64,000 nucleotides of DNA from an uncultured Ruminococcus sp. (lineage in GTDB: Bacteria > Bacillota > Clostridia > Oscillospirales > Ruminococcaceae). Under the pieces are notes generated by a model. That model saw nothing but the letters and a program-made list of their open reading frames with translations. It made no database searches and was not told the DNA's origin. How positions within the stretch are numbered: the stretch's first letter is position 1; every line of letters starts with the position of its first letter. Made by a program: the position numbers and the translations under genes. Of this stretch, positions 8,178 to 19,313 are shown one piece after another. The stretch lies in the NCBI GenBank assembly GCA_947178575.1, contig CAMWYX010000004.1:1-64000 (forward strand), in the 5' to 3' direction.

Positions 8178-9125
8178 ATGAAAAAAATATATTTCTTAGT
8201 CAATCTACTCGCCGGACGTGCCACAATCGGAGATAAACTCGGCGAAATAATCAGCGAATTTAACAAATCCGGTTTTGAAGTCACCGTACACGTAACCCAG
8301 AGCGGTTCCGATGCCACCGAAAAAGCCGAATACGCCTGCCTTAACGGATATGATATTCTTGTATGTGCCGGCGGTGACGGTACACTCAGCCAGTGCCTTC
8401 AGGGGGCTATGAAAAGCAGCCGCCGTATACCTATCGGATATATCCCTGCCGGTTCTACAAACGATTTCGCAAGAAGCCTCAATATTCCGAAATCCGCTAT
8501 GGACGCCATAAAATGGATTACCGAGGGCAGTCCCATGAGCGTTGACCTCGGCGTATTCAACGACAGATATTTCACGTATATAGCCGCTTTCGGTGCTTTC
8601 ACCAATGTAACATACGAAACCTCCCAGCAGATAAAAAATATTTTCGGTCACGCCTCGTATATTGTCGGCGGACTTACTCAGCTTACAAGTCTCCGCTCAA
8701 AAATGATGCGTATAGAATACAACAATACCGTTATCGAGGGAGAATTTATTTTCGGAATGGTGACAAATTCCGGTTCGGTTGCTGGACTTCTCTCTATGAA
8801 TGATTTTCTGCTTGATGACGGACAGTTTGAAGTCACACTTATAAAAAAACCGGCGAATCTTGTACAGCTCCAGAAAATAGTCCATTCACTGCTGAATATA
8901 TCCGAAGAAATAGACAGGGAATACATCAAATTTTTCAGAACAGACAAAATCACATTCACAGCACTCAACGACGAACAGATAACATGGACTCTTGACGGGG
9001 AATTTGGCGGTGATTCTCCGGTAAATGTAGTTGCAAATCATCACAATGCGATTGAGTTTATGGTCGCCGACCGTCCGGAAGCAATATTATCATCTCAGGA
9101 CATTAAAGAATCCGAAAATCAATAA
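8178..9125 (+). CDS. Diacylglycerol/lipid kinase family protein (YegS/BmrU-like)
   Basis: The 315-residue protein belongs to the DagK catalytic family, which phosphorylates diacylglycerol or related lipids with ATP at the inner membrane face. The N-terminal nucleotide site shows VNLLAGR near residue 10 and the glycine loop CAGGDGTLSQ near residue 60; GSTNDFARSL follows near 93. The C-terminal half is the beta-sandwich domain, with VDLGVFNDRYF and a late LDGEFGGDSP block. Length is normal. AAGGAG lies upstream of the ATG. It is monocistronic with its own promoter and terminator and diverges from tRNA-Gln. A DgkB role in lipid recycling is likely but not certain. Confidence 0.9.
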   Translation: MKKIYFLVNLLAGRATIGDKLGEIISEFNKSGFEVTVHVTQSGSDATEKAEYACLNGYDILVCAGGDGTLSQCLQGAMKSSRRIPIGYIPAGSTNDFARSLNIPKSAMDAIKWITEGSPMSVDLGVFNDRYFTYIAAFGAFTNVTYETSQQIKNIFGHASYIVGGLTQLTSLRSKMMRIEYNNTVIEGEFIFGMVTNSGSVAGLLSMNDFLLDDGQFEVTLIKKPANLVQLQKIVHSLLNISEEIDREYIKFFRTDKITFTALNDEQITWTLDGEFGGDSPVNVVANHHNAIEFMVADRPEAILSSQDIKESENQ

Positions 9126-9137
9126 CACAAAAAATAT

Positions 9138-9177
9138 AAGACAGCACTGCGTAATCAGCAATGCTGTCTTATTTGAT
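9138..9177. terminator. Bidirectional terminator
   Basis: AAGACAGCA at 9138-9146 pairs with TGCTGTCTT at 9162-9170. T-rich tails occur on both strands. It serves the lipid kinase gene on plus and the TSCPD gene on minus. Confidence 0.75.
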
Positions 9178-9194
9178 TTCAAATATTTTCAGCC

Positions 9195-9455
9195 TCACGC
9201 TGTTTTCATGGATTCATAAGCTTCCCTGACGGCGAGACAGAGCTGGTCGGCACATGAAGTGGGTCGTCTTCCGCACGTATTGCCTTTGAGTTTTTCCTCT
9301 ATCTGCTCAACGGTCATTCCATCGACAAGCTTCGAAACGGCTTTGAGATTTCCGTTACAGCCCCCGATAAAACTTACATTTGTTATTACATTTCCCTCTA
9401 TGTGAAATCTGATTTCCTGCGAGCATACCATACTTGTTACATAAACATAATCCAT
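9195..9455 (-). CDS. TIGR03905-type TSCPD domain protein
   Basis: The 86-residue protein has GGCNGNLKAVSKLVDG and the signature PTSCADQL near its C-terminus, matching the TSCPD domain. That domain is also found at the C-terminus of some class II ribonucleotide reductases. The stand-alone clostridial form has no established function. Four cysteines (CxGN region, CGRRPTSC and QLC) could bind metal or iron-sulfur, which is inference. AGAGGG lies eight bases before the ATG. It lies downstream of rpoC but beyond rpoC's terminator, so it is probably transcribed separately. Confidence 0.8.
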   Translation of the reverse strand: MDYVYVTSMVCSQEIRFHIEGNVITNVSFIGGCNGNLKAVSKLVDGMTVEQIEEKLKGNTCGRRPTSCADQLCLAVREAYESMKTA

Positions 9456-9488
9456 AAATCAAACCCTCTTTTCAGATAATTTTATAAT

Positions 9489-9528
9489 CAAAACAGCCGT
9501 CAAGGTCAGACCCTGACGGCCGTTTTAT
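9489..9528. terminator. Terminator after rpoC
   Basis: On the minus strand ACGGCCGTCAGGGTC pairs with GACCTTGACGGCTGT and is followed by TTTTGATTAT. It begins about 25 bp past the rpoC stop. Confidence 0.85.
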
Positions 9529-9550
9529 TTATATTGCAGATGTTATATTC

Positions 9551-12500
9551 CTACACGCTCTGAACAGCCGGAATTGTGATGTGTTCGGAAACAGAATCGG
9601 TTTTTACAACCTTTACCTGATTGTAACATTCCATACCCGTACCGGCAGGAATAAGCTTACCGATAATAACATTTTCCTTAAGACCAAGCAGTCTGTCGCT
9701 CTTTCCTCTGATAGCTGCATCTGTGAGAGCCTTTGTGGTCTCCTGGAATGAAGCAGCCGAAAGGAAACTGTCGGAATTTGACGATGCTTTTGTGATACCC
9801 TGAAGTACCGGTGAATACTGAACAAGCTGTAATTCATATTCTCCGGAATCAATACGTGCCTGTATTTCGGCATTTATAGCATCGATTTCCCTGCTGTCGA
9901 CGAGAGTTCCGGGGAGCAGATAGCTTGAACCGGATTCCTCAACCTTTACCTTGCGGAGCATCTGACGGACAATAACCTCGATGTGTTTATCGTTGATGTC
10001 AACACCTTGGAGACGATAAACTTTCTGTACTTCGTTTATAATATAGTTCTGAACTTCCATAGTTCCGAGAATATTAAGAATATCGGCAGGATATATATTA
10101 CCCTCGGTAAGACGTGTGCCTTTCGGGATTTCCTCGCCCTCACGCACACGAATCTTGAAGTTGTAAGGAATCATATAATTTTCGGTCTCACCCGTTTCAT
10201 CGTTTGAAACAACGATATTACGTGTGGTTTTGACTTCCTCAATATGAACTTTTCCGGAGATTCTCGAAAGAATAGCTGCACCCTTCGGACGACGGCTTTC
10301 AAAGAGTTCCTCAACACGGGGGAGACCCTGTGTAATATCTTCCGCATCGGCAGAAGCAACACCGCCAGTGTGGAATGTTCTCATGGTAAGCTGTGTACCC
10401 GGTTCGCCGATTGACTGAGCAGAAATGACGCCTACAGCCTCTCCGACAGAAACAATATTGTTGAATGCAAGATTAGCACCGTAACACTTGGCACATACGC
10501 CGGTTTTTGCCTTGCAGTTGAGAACCGAACGAATCTTTATAACTTCAACGCCGGCATCAATAATTTTCTTGGCGTCGGCATCGCTGATAAGTTTATTTCT
10601 TGATACGATAAGTTCTCCTGCCTCGTCACGCAGGTCTTCGGCAAGGAATCTTCCTACAAGACGCTCTGCAAACGGTTCTACGACTTCATTTCCGTTTCTT
10701 ATTTCAAATACTTCGATACCGTCGGTAGTTCCGCAGTCCTCCTCACGTATGATAACGTCCTGAGATACATCAACAAGACGACGTGTCAGGTATCCGGAGT
10801 CGGCGGTACGGAGAGCCGTATCGGCAAGTCCCTTACGTGCACCTCGGGAAGCAATGAAGTATTCCAGAATGTTAAGTCCCTCACGGTAATTAGCACGGAT
10901 AGGAATTTCGATTACTGCACCGGAAGTATTTGCAATAAGTCCACGCATTCCGGCAAGCTGACGAATCTGTGATATAGAACCACGGGCACCGGAATCCGCC
11001 ATCATCCATATAGGATTGTATCTGTCGAAATTCGCTTTAAGGGCATTTGTAACGGCATCTGTTGTATCAGTCCAGAGTGAAACAATTTTCTTTGATTTCT
11101 CCTGAGCCGAAATATAGCCGTAATTGTATTCTTCGGTAATTGCCTGAACTTCCTCATCGGCTTTTGCAAGGATTTCCTTTTTCTGCGGAGGTATAGTTGC
11201 ATCGCATACTGCAACCGTAAGAGCGGCACGTGTGGAATATTTATATCCGAGAGCCTTTATACGGTCGAGAACCTCGGAAGTAGTCGTTGTACCGTGAATC
11301 TTGATACATCTTTCGATAATATCAGAAAGCTGTTTTTTGCCTACAAGGAATGAGATTTCAAGGTCAAACTGTTTTTCGGAGTTTGTTCTGTCAACATATC
11401 CGAGATTCTGCGGAATATTCTCATTGAATATAAGTCTGCCCACGGTAGCATTTATTATCTTTGATACTTTCTTGTCGCCGAGGTCTTTCGTGATTTTTAC
11501 TCTGATATTTGCATGGAGTGAAACATCATGCTCATAGTAAGCCATAAGGGCTTCGTCAATATCACGGAACACTTTTCCCTCACCAGGTTCGCCCGGCTTA
11601 TCCATAGTCAGATAGTAAGAACCGAGTACCATATCCTGTGACGGAACGGCAACAGGCTTTCCGTCCGAGGGTTTAAGCAGATTGTTTGCGGCAAGCATAA
11701 GGAAACGTGCTTCTGCCTGTGCTTCTGCGGAAAGCGGAAGATGTACAGCCATCTGGTCGCCGTCGAAGTCGGCATTAAAAGCAGAACATACAAGCGGGTG
11801 GAGCTTAATTGCACGTCCTTCAACGAGAATCGGCTCAAATGCCTGTATTCCGAGACGGTGGAGCGTAGGAGCACGGTTGAGCATTACAGGGTGGTCTTTG
11901 ATAACGTCCTCAAGAGCGTCCCACACCTTATTATCGGCACGGTCAATCAGCTTACGTGCCGATTTTATATTTGCGATAGCCTTTTTATCGACAAGTCTTT
12001 TGAGTACAAACGGCTTGAAAAGCTCCAGTGCCATTTCTTTCGGGAGACCGCACTGATACATTTTGAGTTCTGGACCTACTACGATAACGGAACGTCCGGA
12101 ATAGTCAACACGTTTTCCGAGAAGATTCTGACGGAAACGTCCCTGTTTACCCTTAAGCATATCAGAAAGCGATTTGAGAGCACGATTGCTCGGTCCTACG
12201 ACCGGTCTGCCGTGTCTGCCGTTGTCGATTAGTGCATCAACGGCTTCCTGAAGCATACGTTTTTCGTTTCTTACGATAATATCGGGGGCTTCAAGCTCTA
12301 TCATTCTTTTAAGGCGGTTATTTCTGTTGATAACACGTCTGTAGAGGTCATTGAGGTCAGAAGTTGCATAACGTCCGCCGTCGAGCATTATCATAGGACG
12401 GATATCCGGCGGAATAACCGGAACAACGTCAAGTATCATCCACTCCGGCTTGTTTCCGGAAAGGCGGAACGCTTCAATTATCTGAAGTCTTTTTATCAGC

Positions 12501-13270
12501 TTGACTTTTTTCTGTCCGGACGGAAGTCCTACAAGTTCGTGCTTGAGGTCATCGGAGCAGAGTTCGAGATTATTTTTCCATTCAACGTCCACAAGTTCGG
12601 CGAATTTACGGCACTCATCGCATTCGCACTCCATTGGATTTCTGAAACAGGAAAGTTTTTTCAGACCGAGCGATATTTTTCCCAGTTCTATCAGACGGAG
12701 TTTAAGGAAATCATATCTTTCGGGGTCATACTCATTAAGGAGTTTTTTGATAGCTTCCGCACCCATTTCAGCACTGAAATCATCACCATATTTATCACGG
12801 TATGAAAGATATTCTTTCTCGGAAAGGAGCTGTTTTTTCACGAGTTCGGTATTTCCGGAGTCGGTAACGATATATTTTGTAAAATAGAGAACTTCCTCCA
12901 GACGTTTCTGTGAAACTTCAAGAACCTGACCGATACGGGAAGGAGTACCCTTGAAGTACCATATATGCGATACCGGAGCTGCAAGTTCAATATGTCCCAT
13001 TCTTTCACGGCGGACTCTTGCACGTGTAACTTCAACTCCGCATCTATCGCAGACTTTTCCTTTAAAGCGGATTTTCTTGAATTTACCGCAGTGACATTCC
13101 CAGTCTTTAGTCGGTCCGAATATTCTTTCACAGAAAAGACCGTCTCTTTCAGGCTTCTGTGTTCTGTAATTTATAGTTTCAGGTCTTTCAACAACGCCGT
13201 AAGACCAGCTTCTTATCTGTTCGGGTGAAGCAAGACCGATTTTAATTGATTCAAAAGTATTAAATTCCAA
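9551..13270 (-). CDS. rpoC: RNA polymerase beta' subunit
   Basis: RpoC forms the catalytic cleft of RNA polymerase with RpoB. The start is placed at a TTG at 13270: GGAGGT lies five bases before it, and the following [14 protein letters not shown] is the universal RpoC N-terminus. Longer frames would add 38 unrelated residues. The protein is 1239 residues. The N-terminal zinc site is CHCGKF with CDRCG; the catalytic Mg site NADFDGDQM lies near residue 450; the second zinc cluster [13 protein letters not shown] lies about 950. The switch and trigger-loop region ([16 protein letters not shown]) is intact. It follows rpoB after 129 bp and is transcribed with it. Confidence 0.97.
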   Translation of the reverse strand: MEFNTFESIKIGLASPEQIRSWSYGVVERPETINYRTQKPERDGLFCERIFGPTKDWECHCGKFKKIRFKGKVCDRCGVEVTRARVRRERMGHIELAAPVSHIWYFKGTPSRIGQVLEVSQKRLEEVLYFTKYIVTDSGNTELVKKQLLSEKEYLSYRDKYGDDFSAEMGAEAIKKLLNEYDPERYDFLKLRLIELGKISLGLKKLSCFRNPMECECDECRKFAELVDVEWKNNLELCSDDLKHELVGLPSGQKKVKLIKRLQIIEAFRLSGNKPEWMILDVVPVIPPDIRPMIMLDGGRYATSDLNDLYRRVINRNNRLKRMIELEAPDIIVRNEKRMLQEAVDALIDNGRHGRPVVGPSNRALKSLSDMLKGKQGRFRQNLLGKRVDYSGRSVIVVGPELKMYQCGLPKEMALELFKPFVLKRLVDKKAIANIKSARKLIDRADNKVWDALEDVIKDHPVMLNRAPTLHRLGIQAFEPILVEGRAIKLHPLVCSAFNADFDGDQMAVHLPLSAEAQAEARFLMLAANNLLKPSDGKPVAVPSQDMVLGSYYLTMDKPGEPGEGKVFRDIDEALMAYYEHDVSLHANIRVKITKDLGDKKVSKIINATVGRLIFNENIPQNLGYVDRTNSEKQFDLEISFLVGKKQLSDIIERCIKIHGTTTTSEVLDRIKALGYKYSTRAALTVAVCDATIPPQKKEILAKADEEVQAITEEYNYGYISAQEKSKKIVSLWTDTTDAVTNALKANFDRYNPIWMMADSGARGSISQIRQLAGMRGLIANTSGAVIEIPIRANYREGLNILEYFIASRGARKGLADTALRTADSGYLTRRLVDVSQDVIIREEDCGTTDGIEVFEIRNGNEVVEPFAERLVGRFLAEDLRDEAGELIVSRNKLISDADAKKIIDAGVEVIKIRSVLNCKAKTGVCAKCYGANLAFNNIVSVGEAVGVISAQSIGEPGTQLTMRTFHTGGVASADAEDITQGLPRVEELFESRRPKGAAILSRISGKVHIEEVKTTRNIVVSNDETGETENYMIPYNFKIRVREGEEIPKGTRLTEGNIYPADILNILGTMEVQNYIINEVQKVYRLQGVDINDKHIEVIVRQMLRKVKVEESGSSYLLPGTLVDSREIDAINAEIQARIDSGEYELQLVQYSPVLQGITKASSNSDSFLSAASFQETTKALTDAAIRGKSDRLLGLKENVIIGKLIPAGTGMECYNQVKVVKTDSVSEHITIPAVQSV

Positions 13271-13399
13271 ACTGCTACCTCCTGCAATTTTATAGTATAT
13301 CTGCAATGCCGAACCACGCACCATATGCAGAATAGTGGATAGCCAATCAGAGTCCAGTGAAGTCCGTTTCGTTCCGGACTTCACTGTAAAGACAAATTC

Positions 13400-16300
13400 T
13401 TATTCGTCAAAAATGGGGTCATCGTCGAGAGCCATATCTGGGAAATCGCTTTCTTCATCGTCCAGACTGAAATCTTCGTCATCATCGTCATCGTAACTGT
13501 ACAGGTCTTCCTTTTCCAGCGTATCGACATCTTCTCCGTCGTAAGAATCATCATCGTCAAGAGGTCTGTCAAATCCGTCCTCACTGTCGCCGACCTCAAA
13601 GCCACGTTCGCCCATATCATCATCTGAGAGAGAATTGAGATTTTCTGTTTCCTCGTCTTTGAAGTTATTTCTTGCCGGCATCGGGTCGTCGTCGAAATTC
13701 TGCTTGAGGTCTATTTCCTCCTGATTTATATCAAGAACCTTGACATCAAGAGCAAGAGACTGGAGTTCTTTTATAAGAACCTTGAACGATTCAGGAATAC
13801 CTGGCTTCGGAACATTCTGACCTTTTACGATTGCCTCATATGTTTCAACACGTCCGATAGTATCGTCTGATTTAACTGTAAGGATTTCCTGAAGTGTATA
13901 GGCTGCACCGTAGGCTTCGAGAGCCCATACTTCCATTTCTCCGAATCGCTGACCGCCGAACTGTGCTTTACCGCCGAGTGGCTGCTGAGTAACAAGAGCA
14001 TACGGACCGACTGAACGTGCATGAATCTTATCGTCAACAAGGTGGTGGAGCTTGAGGTAATACATATAGCCCACAGTTACACGGTTATCGAATTTTTCGC
14101 CTGTGCGTCCGTCATAAAGAGTAAATTTACAGTCCTCGTTAAATTCGAGGGCTTTCGGATTGATAACCTTATCCATCGCTTTGAGTTCAAACATATCGTC
14201 ACGGTGTTCTTTGTTCTGAGTGTCAGCCATTCTGAAACAGTCACGTATATCGTCCTCATGTGCACCGTCGAATACAGGTGTCATGATATGCCAGCCCAGA
14301 GCCTTGCACGCCATACCAAGATGTACTTCAAGAACCTGACCGATATTCATACGTGAAGGCACGCCGAGCGGATTAAGAACAATATCAAGCGGTGTTCCGT
14401 CGGGCAGGAAAGGCATATCCTCCTCCGGAAGTATACGTGAAACAACACCCTTGTTTCCGTGACGGCCTGCCATTTTGTCGCCGACCGTGATTTTACGCTT
14501 CTGTGCGATATAGCAGATAACACGCATATTTACGCCTGCACTGAGTTCGTCGCAGTTTTCACGGGTGAACACCTTTACATCAACGATAACACCGGCTTCA
14601 CCGTGAGGAACTTTAAGTGAATTATCACGCACTTCCCTTGCTTTTTCGCCGAATATTGCACGGAGAAGTCTTTCTTCGGCAGTGAGTTCTGTTTCTCCCT
14701 TTGGCGTGACCTTGCCGACAAGAATATCTCCGGCAGTTACTTCCGAGCCTATTCTGATAATTCCGTTTTCGTCAAGATTTGCAAGAGCGTCGTCGCCGAC
14801 ATTCGGAATATCACGTGTAATTTCTTCCGGACCGAGTTTTGTATCACGGCATTCGATTTCGTATTCTTCTATGTGAACAGATGTGAACACATCTTCACGC
14901 ACCAGTCTTTCATTAAGAAGAACAGCATCCTCGTAGTTATAGCCTTCCCACGTCATAAATCCGATGAGAGCGTTTTTGCCGAGCGAAATTTCGCCGTCGG
15001 CAGTTGCAGGGCCGTCGGCAAGAACCTGACCCTTTGCGATTCTTTCGCCGACAGAGACAATCGGACGCTGATTCACGCAAGTACCCTGGTTTGAACGCTT
15101 GAATTTTATGAGTTCGTAACGGCGTTCGATTCCGTCATCGCCGATAACACGGATATTATCCGCATCAACATAGCTTACTTTACCGTCGCAGTCGGAAACA
15201 ATACATACGCCTGAATCGACAGCAGCCTTATATTCCATACCCGTGCCGACAAACGGACGCTCCGTCTTGAGAAGCGGAACAGCCTGTCTCTGCATATTTG
15301 AACCCATGAGGGCACGGTTTGCGTCGTCGTTTTCAAGGAACGGAATCATAGATGTAGCAACGGACACGACCATTTTAGGCGATACGTCCATATAGTCAAC
15401 TATTTCACGTTCACATTCGAGTATCTGGTCACGGTGACGTGCATTTACACGAGGACGTGCGAGTTTTCCGTCCTCGGTGAGAGGTTCGTTCGCCTGAGCG
15501 ACAACGTAATTATCCTCAACGTCAGCCGTCATATATACAACTTCGTTTGTAACAACGCCCGTCTCCTTATCTACCTTGCGGTAGGGAGCTTCAATGAAAC
15601 CGTATTCATTGATTCGGGCAAAAGTGGCAAGATAAGAGATAAGTCCGATATTAGGACCTTCCGGAGTCTCGATAGGACACATTCTTCCGTAATGGCTGTA
15701 GTGTACGTCACGGACTTCAAATCCTGCACGGTCACGTGAAAGACCTCCTGGTCCGAGAGCTGAAAGACGTCTCTTGTGCGTAAGTTCGGCAAGAGGGTTA
15801 TTCTGGTCCATGAACTGCGACAGCGGAGACGAACAGAAAAATTCCTTCATAGCGGAGGAAATAGGTCTTATGTTGATAAGAGTCTGCGGAGTAAGTGCGC
15901 TTACGTCCTGCGTCTGAGTGTTCATTCTTTCACGGATTCCACGTTCCATACGTGCGTATCCGATTCGGAACTGATTCTGGAGGAGTTCTCCGACCGAACG
16001 TATACGTCTGTTGCCGAGATGGTCTATATCATCAACAGTTCCGACGCCCTCGCAGAGATTTATAAAATAGCTGATAGTTGCGAAAATATCATCAAGTATG
16101 ATGTGCTTCGGAACAAGTTCATCAGCCTTTTTCTTGATATTTTCCTCAAGCTCGTCAGCATCTGCTGAAGTTTCCATAATTTCTTTCAGAACCTTGAAAG
16201 AAACTTTTTCGTTTATTCCGTATTTTTCGACGTCAAAGTCAACATATCCGCTGATGTCAACCATACCATTGCCTATGATTTTTGCAACACGTTCCACGAA

Positions 16301-17344
16301 ACGTATCTGGGTTTCACCACGTTCATTTGTGTAATATTCTTTGGCTTCGACCTTTACGAAAGCGTAATACACGCCTGCCTGTTCGATTTCGCAGGCTTTT
16401 TCGTAGCTTATTGTATCGCCGGCATCTGCCATTATTTCTCCGGTAAGAGGATTAACAACCGGCTCTGTAAGAGTATGTCCGGCAAGACGTGAAGCTATGC
16501 CGAGTTTTTTATTGTATTTATATCTTCCGAAACGGCAGAGGTCATATCTTTTGGCATCAAAGAAAAGGTTATTGAGATGTGTGATTGCACTTTCCACAGT
16601 AGGCGGTTCACCCGGACGGAGTTTTTTATAGACATCGATAAGACCGTCGGAAGTATTTTTGGTCTGGTCTTTCTGGAGGATAGTCTGTTTAAGTCTTTCG
16701 TCCTCGCCGAAAAGCTCGTATATTTCCTCATCTGTTCCCACGCCGAGAGCACGTATGAACGTTGTAAGCGGAATCTTTCTGTTTTTGTCGATACGGACAT
16801 AAACCACGTCGTTGGAATCCATTTCGTACTCAAGCCATGCTCCACGGTTGGGGATAACTGTGGTACTGAAAAGGTCTTTTCCTGTCTTATCCTTTTCAAA
16901 GGAGTAATAAACGCCGGGAGAACGGACAAGCTGGGAAACGATAACACGTTCAGCTCCGTTGATGACGAAAGTACCGCTGTCTGTCATAAGCGGGAAATCG
17001 CCCATATATATTTCACTTGTACTTACGTGATTGGTTTCTTTATTGCAGAGGGTAGCTGTAGCACGCATGGCAACCTGATATGTTGCGCCTCTCGACTTAC
17101 ATTCCGCAAGGGAATATTTAGGTTCTGTATCAAAGCGGTAATCATTGAACGTCAGGACGAGATTTCCGTTATAATCAGTAATAGCGGTCATATCACGGAA
17201 AACTTCTTTCAGACCTTCTTCCCTGAACCACTGATACGAGTTTTTCTGCACCTCGATAAGGTTAGGCATTTCGAGCGGCTCGGTAATTTTACCGAAACTC
17301 ATTCTGACGTTTTTTCCAAGCTGCTTAGGTGTAACGTTCACCAT
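13400..17344 (-). CDS. rpoB: RNA polymerase beta subunit with long acidic C-terminal tail
   Basis: RpoB is the second catalytic subunit of RNA polymerase. The 1314-residue protein contains the rifampicin-binding cluster [19 protein letters not shown] and the downstream [12 protein letters not shown] block. AAGGAGG precedes the ATG. The residue at E. coli position 510 is Pro (CSSPLSQ) rather than Gln. After the usual end near [12 protein letters not shown], about 110 extra residues follow, roughly half Asp and Glu, including a run of five Asp. Acidic tails on RpoB occur in this lineage; a function has not been established that I know of. The promoter is at 17506-17534, giving a leader of about 150 bases. 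Confidence 0.97.
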   Translation of the reverse strand: MVNVTPKQLGKNVRMSFGKITEPLEMPNLIEVQKNSYQWFREEGLKEVFRDMTAITDYNGNLVLTFNDYRFDTEPKYSLAECKSRGATYQVAMRATATLCNKETNHVSTSEIYMGDFPLMTDSGTFVINGAERVIVSQLVRSPGVYYSFEKDKTGKDLFSTTVIPNRGAWLEYEMDSNDVVYVRIDKNRKIPLTTFIRALGVGTDEEIYELFGEDERLKQTILQKDQTKNTSDGLIDVYKKLRPGEPPTVESAITHLNNLFFDAKRYDLCRFGRYKYNKKLGIASRLAGHTLTEPVVNPLTGEIMADAGDTISYEKACEIEQAGVYYAFVKVEAKEYYTNERGETQIRFVERVAKIIGNGMVDISGYVDFDVEKYGINEKVSFKVLKEIMETSADADELEENIKKKADELVPKHIILDDIFATISYFINLCEGVGTVDDIDHLGNRRIRSVGELLQNQFRIGYARMERGIRERMNTQTQDVSALTPQTLINIRPISSAMKEFFCSSPLSQFMDQNNPLAELTHKRRLSALGPGGLSRDRAGFEVRDVHYSHYGRMCPIETPEGPNIGLISYLATFARINEYGFIEAPYRKVDKETGVVTNEVVYMTADVEDNYVVAQANEPLTEDGKLARPRVNARHRDQILECEREIVDYMDVSPKMVVSVATSMIPFLENDDANRALMGSNMQRQAVPLLKTERPFVGTGMEYKAAVDSGVCIVSDCDGKVSYVDADNIRVIGDDGIERRYELIKFKRSNQGTCVNQRPIVSVGERIAKGQVLADGPATADGEISLGKNALIGFMTWEGYNYEDAVLLNERLVREDVFTSVHIEEYEIECRDTKLGPEEITRDIPNVGDDALANLDENGIIRIGSEVTAGDILVGKVTPKGETELTAEERLLRAIFGEKAREVRDNSLKVPHGEAGVIVDVKVFTRENCDELSAGVNMRVICYIAQKRKITVGDKMAGRHGNKGVVSRILPEEDMPFLPDGTPLDIVLNPLGVPSRMNIGQVLEVHLGMACKALGWHIMTPVFDGAHEDDIRDCFRMADTQNKEHRDDMFELKAMDKVINPKALEFNEDCKFTLYDGRTGEKFDNRVTVGYMYYLKLHHLVDDKIHARSVGPYALVTQQPLGGKAQFGGQRFGEMEVWALEAYGAAYTLQEILTVKSDDTIGRVETYEAIVKGQNVPKPGIPESFKVLIKELQSLALDVKVLDINQEEIDLKQNFDDDPMPARNNFKDEETENLNSLSDDDMGERGFEVGDSEDGFDRPLDDDDSYDGEDVDTLEKEDLYSYDDDDDEDFSLDDEESDFPDMALDDDPIFDE

Positions 17345-17431
17345 AGGCGGAACCTCCTTATTATTTTACTTGCATGACTGAATATCGTGCAGGTGTTTGG
17401 TGTGAAAATTTTTAAAAAAACTGCAAAGCTA

Positions 17432-17460
17432 TTGACAAGATTTTATATTTATGGTATAAT
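17432..17460 (+). promoter_or_regulatory. Consensus promoter inside the rpoB leader, facing away from rpoB
   Basis: TTGACA and TATAAT are exact consensus, 17 bp apart, with an extended -10 (ATGGTATAAT). It lies downstream of the rpoB start point and points toward the rpoB promoter, so its transcript is antisense to the rpoB leader start. Confidence 0.8.
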
Positions 17461-17505
17461 ATCTTACAGAAGCATAAGTATTTTCACACACTGATACATT
17501 ATATA

Positions 17506-17534
17506 ATTCTATCACATTATTTGCCTTTTGTCAA
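17506..17534 (-). promoter_or_regulatory. rpoB-rpoC promoter
   Basis: TTGACA (17529-17534) and TAGAAT (17506-17511) are 17 bp apart on the minus strand, with the extended element GTGATAGAAT. No ribosomal protein gene precedes it, so rpoBC has its own promoter here. Confidence 0.8.
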
Positions 17535-17571
17535 GGGCATTAAGACCTGTTTTTCTATTTTTGGAATCTTT

Positions 17572-17606
17572 GCCGGATTTTTCAATATAAAATCCGGCAT
17601 TTTTTG
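17572..17606 (+). terminator. Terminator of the candidate small RNA
   Basis: GCCGGATTTT pairs with AAAATCCGGC across a seven-base loop, then ATTTTTTG follows. No coding gene on the plus strand ends here, which supports a short non-coding transcript. Confidence 0.85.
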
Positions 17607-17642
17607 TTATTTAGGACAACATTCAAAAAATTCTTATTCTTA

Positions 17643-17671
17643 TTTACATTCGCAGGAAAAAGTGTTATAAT
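17643..17671 (+). promoter_or_regulatory. Promoter of the ComM-like gene
   Basis: TTTACA and TATAAT are 17 bp apart with a TGT extended -10. The predicted leader is about 65 bases. Confidence 0.75.
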
Positions 17672-17742
17672 ATTGATATAATGATGGGTTCTGCCTGCTC
17701 ATCAATGATGATATAATAATTTGTTCTGAATTGAGGTTTAAA

Positions 17743-19248
17743 ATGTTTGATAAAGTGTTAAGCTGCGGACTATACGGATTCAACACGTTTCTTGTTGATG
17801 TTGAAGCAAATATAGTCAGGGGTATGCCGTCATTCAATATTGTCGGTCTGCCCGATGCTACCGTAAAAGAAAGCCGTGAAAGAATCCGCTCCGCACTCAG
17901 TGCGTGCGGAGTACATTTTCCTGTATCTGCCGTAACTGTCAATCTTGCTCCTGCTGATACAAAGAAAAGCGGTTCTGTACTTGATACATCAATTTTTATG
18001 GCACTGCTGAAAGCTATGGGACTGATAAGCAGAAGCACAGAAAACTGTATTTTTTTAGGCGAACTTTCCCTCAGCGGAAATCTGCGTGGAATAACCGGAG
18101 TTCTGCCTATGATAATACACGCCCGTGAACTGGGAATAAAATCCGCATTTGTACCTGCCGCAAATGCACATGAAGCCTCTGTTATTACCGGAATTGATAT
18201 TTATTCCGTTGACCATGCCGAACAACTTATGGAGCATTTCCGTGGCGCAAAATTTCTCACTCCGTGCGAACCGTACATACCGCCCGAAGCCGTATATAAT
18301 GAGAATGAAGATTTTGAAGAAGTCAAAGGTCAGCAGTTTGCAAAGCGTGCTCTTGAAATCGCTGCAGCAGGCGGTCACAATGCTCTGCTATCCGGTTATC
18401 CCGGAAGCGGAAAAAGTATGCTTGCCAAAAGAATGCCGACAATACTCCCTCCGCTTACGTTTGAGGAAGCTCTCGAAACTACAAAAGTACACAGCGTTGC
18501 CGGTATGCTCACTCCGGAACAGCCAATAATAACAAAAAGACCGTTCCGCTCTCCGCATCATACCATATCACCGGCAGGACTTTCTGGAGGCGGAAGCATT
18601 CTGCGTCCGGGAGAAGTTTCACTTGCACATAACGGACTGCTTTTTCTTGATGAAATAGCGGAATTTGATAGACGTACACTCGAAATTCTCCGCCAGCCGG
18701 TCGAGGAACATTCCATAAAGCTGTCAAGAGCATCCGGTTCTGCAACGTATCCCTGTTCATTTATGCTGATAGGTGCTATGAATCCATGTCCGTGCGGATA
18801 TTACGGTCACCCGACACGCAGATGCACCTGTTCTCAGAAGAATATATCCGCATATAATTCACGGATTTCCGGTCCTCTCCTTGACCGGTTCGACCTGTAT
18901 ATAGAAGTCGCTCCGCTGGAATTCTGTGACCTGTCATCTGAAAAAAAAGAAGAATCATCAGAATCTATCCGGAAACGTGTCATGGCTGCACGTGAAATTC
19001 AGAATGAAAGATTTAAAAGTACGGGAATATCATGCAATGCCATGATAAGCGACGGAAAACTTGACAAATACTGCCATATGGACGAAGATGTCAAAAAAAC
19101 TTTTAACAGACTTTATACGGCACTCCAGCTTTCGGGACGAGCATACAGCCGTCTGCTTAAAGTTGCACGTACTATAGCGGATTTAAGCGGTTCTGAAAAT
19201 ATCCGTGTTCAGGACATCAAAGAGGCCGCACAGTACAGAAAGAAATAA
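17743..19248 (+). CDS. ComM/YifB-family Mg-chelatase-like AAA+ ATPase
   Basis: The 501-residue protein starts at the ATG at 17743, six bases after GAGGT. Residues 1-160 are the Lon-substrate-like N-domain (SCGLYGFNTFLVDVEANI, GLPDATVKESRERI). The AAA+ core has Walker A GYPGSGKSMLAKR near residue 220 and Walker B LLFLDEIAEF near 300. The C-terminal part contains the magnesium-chelatase-like lid. A zinc-like CPCGYYGHPTRRCTC cluster sits after the sensor region. In Gram-negatives ComM is a branch-migration helicase used in natural transformation; the role in Firmicutes is less clear. It is probably co-transcribed with the RodA-family gene 65 bp downstream. Confidence 0.92.
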   Translation: MFDKVLSCGLYGFNTFLVDVEANIVRGMPSFNIVGLPDATVKESRERIRSALSACGVHFPVSAVTVNLAPADTKKSGSVLDTSIFMALLKAMGLISRSTENCIFLGELSLSGNLRGITGVLPMIIHARELGIKSAFVPAANAHEASVITGIDIYSVDHAEQLMEHFRGAKFLTPCEPYIPPEAVYNENEDFEEVKGQQFAKRALEIAAAGGHNALLSGYPGSGKSMLAKRMPTILPPLTFEEALETTKVHSVAGMLTPEQPIITKRPFRSPHHTISPAGLSGGGSILRPGEVSLAHNGLLFLDEIAEFDRRTLEILRQPVEEHSIKLSRASGSATYPCSFMLIGAMNPCPCGYYGHPTRRCTCSQKNISAYNSRISGPLLDRFDLYIEVAPLEFCDLSSEKKEESSESIRKRVMAAREIQNERFKSTGISCNAMISDGKLDKYCHMDEDVKKTFNRLYTALQLSGRAYSRLLKVARTIADLSGSENIRVQDIKEAAQYRKK

Positions 19249-19313
19249 AAGTTCATCTGATTCTGAAAATCAGAATAAAAAATACATTCCAAAAGGAAGG
19301 TTGACAGTAAAAA

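Larger units (their letters stand above)
17467..17606 (+). ncRNA. Candidate small RNA, antisense to the rpoB promoter region
   Basis: A consensus promoter (17432-17460) and an intrinsic terminator (17572-17606) bracket about 140 bases on the plus strand. The interval contains no ATG, and I see no ribosome binding site with a frame. It overlaps the rpoB -35, -10 and start point on the other strand. The likely roles are a stand-alone small RNA or transcriptional interference at rpoB. The alternative is that the promoter reads through to the ComM-like gene, but that gene has its own promoter at 17643. I do not recognise a known RNA family. Confidence 0.5.

Noticed and set aside
15798-15830. Rifampicin-resistance mutation (Pro at E. 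coli position 510 of RpoB)
   Set aside because: Other residues of the cluster are wild type; a lineage-specific residue is more likely than resistance.
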